Positions 5,257 through 5,862 of a stretch of DNA of 5,862 nt are shown here, piece by piece (position 1 is the first letter of the stretch; each line of letters opens with the position of its first letter). The position numbers were made by a program, and so were the translations under genes. This stretch comes from Candidatus Omnitrophota bacterium (GTDB taxonomy: Bacteria; Ratteibacteria; UBA8468; B48-G9; JAFGKM01): NCBI GenBank assembly GCA_022704985.1, contig JAKJFI010000062.1, positions 1 through 5,862 on the forward strand, in the 5' to 3' direction. The notes below the pieces were generated by a model that worked only from the letters and a program-made list of their open reading frames with translations, was not told the origin of the DNA and made no database searches.

Positions 5257-5862
5257 TTATTTCTTGCCTGCTGGATATCTCCTCAGGTGCCCGATATCCG
5301 GCAACTCTCCCACAAGCGGCTTTGCGTAACTTATAAAATCGGCCGTTACATCATTACCGCTTCTGTTGATGAACCTGTTCGGCATGCTTCTCGTATTCTT
5401 TGCGACCCTGTTCAGAGCCACAAGCTCAAAGTATGCACTATATTTCCTGCCGGCTTTTCTCTTTATTGACACCGAACCGTCAAGATTGCCTGAAACCGCA
5501 TACTTTACGGCAAGTTTTCCCACTTCGTACGCTTCTTTCGCATCTACTTCGGAGTATATCCCAGGGAAAGAACGCTGGAGATATCCGAATGTGTCCGCTC
5601 TCACGCGGCTGACCTTTAATTCAGTTTTTATCATGTCCGCGAGAAGGTCTCCCAGCACTCCGGTACCGCTCAGCTGAACGTTGCCGTGCGTATCCACTTC
5701 CTTGGTAAACTTTGAAGCGATAGGCTCACCATTTTTGTCTGAAATGCCCTCTGACACGGCAATAAGACACCTGCCGAGTTTTGAATAGACATTTTCAACA
5801 TCTTTCAGGAATTTATCTTTTGAGAAGGGCCTTTCGGGAAAATATATGAGATGCGGACCATC
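5257..5862 (-). CDS. pfp: 6-phosphofructokinase, probably pyrophosphate-dependent, C-terminal part (open at right edge)
   Basis: The reading frame is open from the right edge to TGA at 5257-5259, giving the last 201 residues; the start lies outside. It begins DGPHLIYFPERPFSKDKF and runs on through NVYSKLGRCLIAVSEGI, then RVRADTFGYLQRSFPG followed by SEVDAKEAYEVGKLAV, the C-terminal landmarks of phosphofructokinases; the LQRS form and the PHLIYFPE stretch are those of the PPi-dependent clade. This cytoplasmic glycolytic enzyme phosphorylates fructose 6-phosphate, with PPi reversibly if the assignment is right. A GTG at 5757 is not the start, since conserved residues continue upstream of it. 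The residues that separate ATP from PPi use (around GGDGS/GGDDT) are not in the window, so donor choice is inferred. It converges on ccdA with a 4-nt gap and no visible terminator hairpin. Confidence 0.88.
   Translation of the reverse strand, partial: DGPHLIYFPERPFSKDKFLKDVENVYSKLGRCLIAVSEGISDKNGEPIASKFTKEVDTHGNVQLSGTGVLGDLLADMIKTELKVSRVRADTFGYLQRSFPGIYSEVDAKEAYEVGKLAVKYAVSGNLDGSVSIKRKAGRKYSAYFELVALNRVAKNTRSMPNRFINRSGNDVTADFISYAKPLVGELPDIGHLRRYPAGKK

Noticed and set aside
5235..5258. Three CGGTT direct repeats at the ccdA/pfp junction
   Set aside because: They are only 5 bp, unevenly spaced and mostly within coding sequence; chance is a sufficient explanation and they form no hairpin.
5755..5757. 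GTG as start of a 166-aa protein
   Set aside because: Phosphofructokinase-conserved residues continue upstream in frame to the window edge, so this is an internal Val codon.

Overview
The window looks like chromosomal DNA of an anaerobic or microaerophilic bacterium. Promoters are of the bacterial TATAAT type, and genes inside transcription units carry strong GGAGG-like ribosome binding sites. The gene set is typical of anaerobes: an FprA flavodiiron protein with rubredoxin, a rubrerythrin-like ferritin, an archaeal-type Ogg2 glycosylase and a phosphofructokinase of the pyrophosphate-dependent type. The exact lineage cannot be read from this sequence.

Region 1 (1-2656, minus strand) is an oxygen and peroxide defence operon, in transcription order: promoter, ogg (8-oxoguanine glycosylase), perR-like regulator (ATGA overlap with ogg), rubredoxin, fprA (its ribosome binding site overlaps the rubredoxin stop) and, after 86 nt, the first 24 codons of a ferritin/rubrerythrin-family gene that leaves the window. 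The inferred logic is that PerR senses peroxide, rubredoxin passes electrons to FprA to reduce O2 (or NO), the ferritin-like protein handles peroxide or iron, and Ogg repairs oxidised guanine.

Region 2 (about 2689-3222, plus strand) has no intact gene. It holds what I read as the decayed remains of a phosphate uptake pair: a stub of a PiT-family permease with a frameshift, then a DUF47/PhoU-like accessory gene broken in three places.

Region 3 (3224-4574, minus strand) is one complete enolase-superfamily gene of the muconate-lactonizing/dipeptide-epimerase subgroup, substrate unknown. It ends one nucleotide from the pseudogene.

Region 4 (4522-5252, plus strand) is ccdA, a six-helix membrane thiol reductant transporter. 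It diverges from the enolase-like gene through a 49-bp gap in which two opposing promoters appear to share overlapping -10 boxes.

Region 5 (5257-5862, minus strand) is the C-terminal 201 residues of a phosphofructokinase, open at the right edge and convergent with ccdA at 4 nt.

Main points for a second look: ogg and ccdA both have TATAAT boxes only 6-8 nt before starts that lack a usual ribosome binding site, suggesting leaderless mRNAs; a DNA repair gene is translationally coupled to PerR; and the decaying pit/DUF47 locus is invisible to single-frame ORF calling. I see no mobile element, CRISPR array, tRNA or rRNA.
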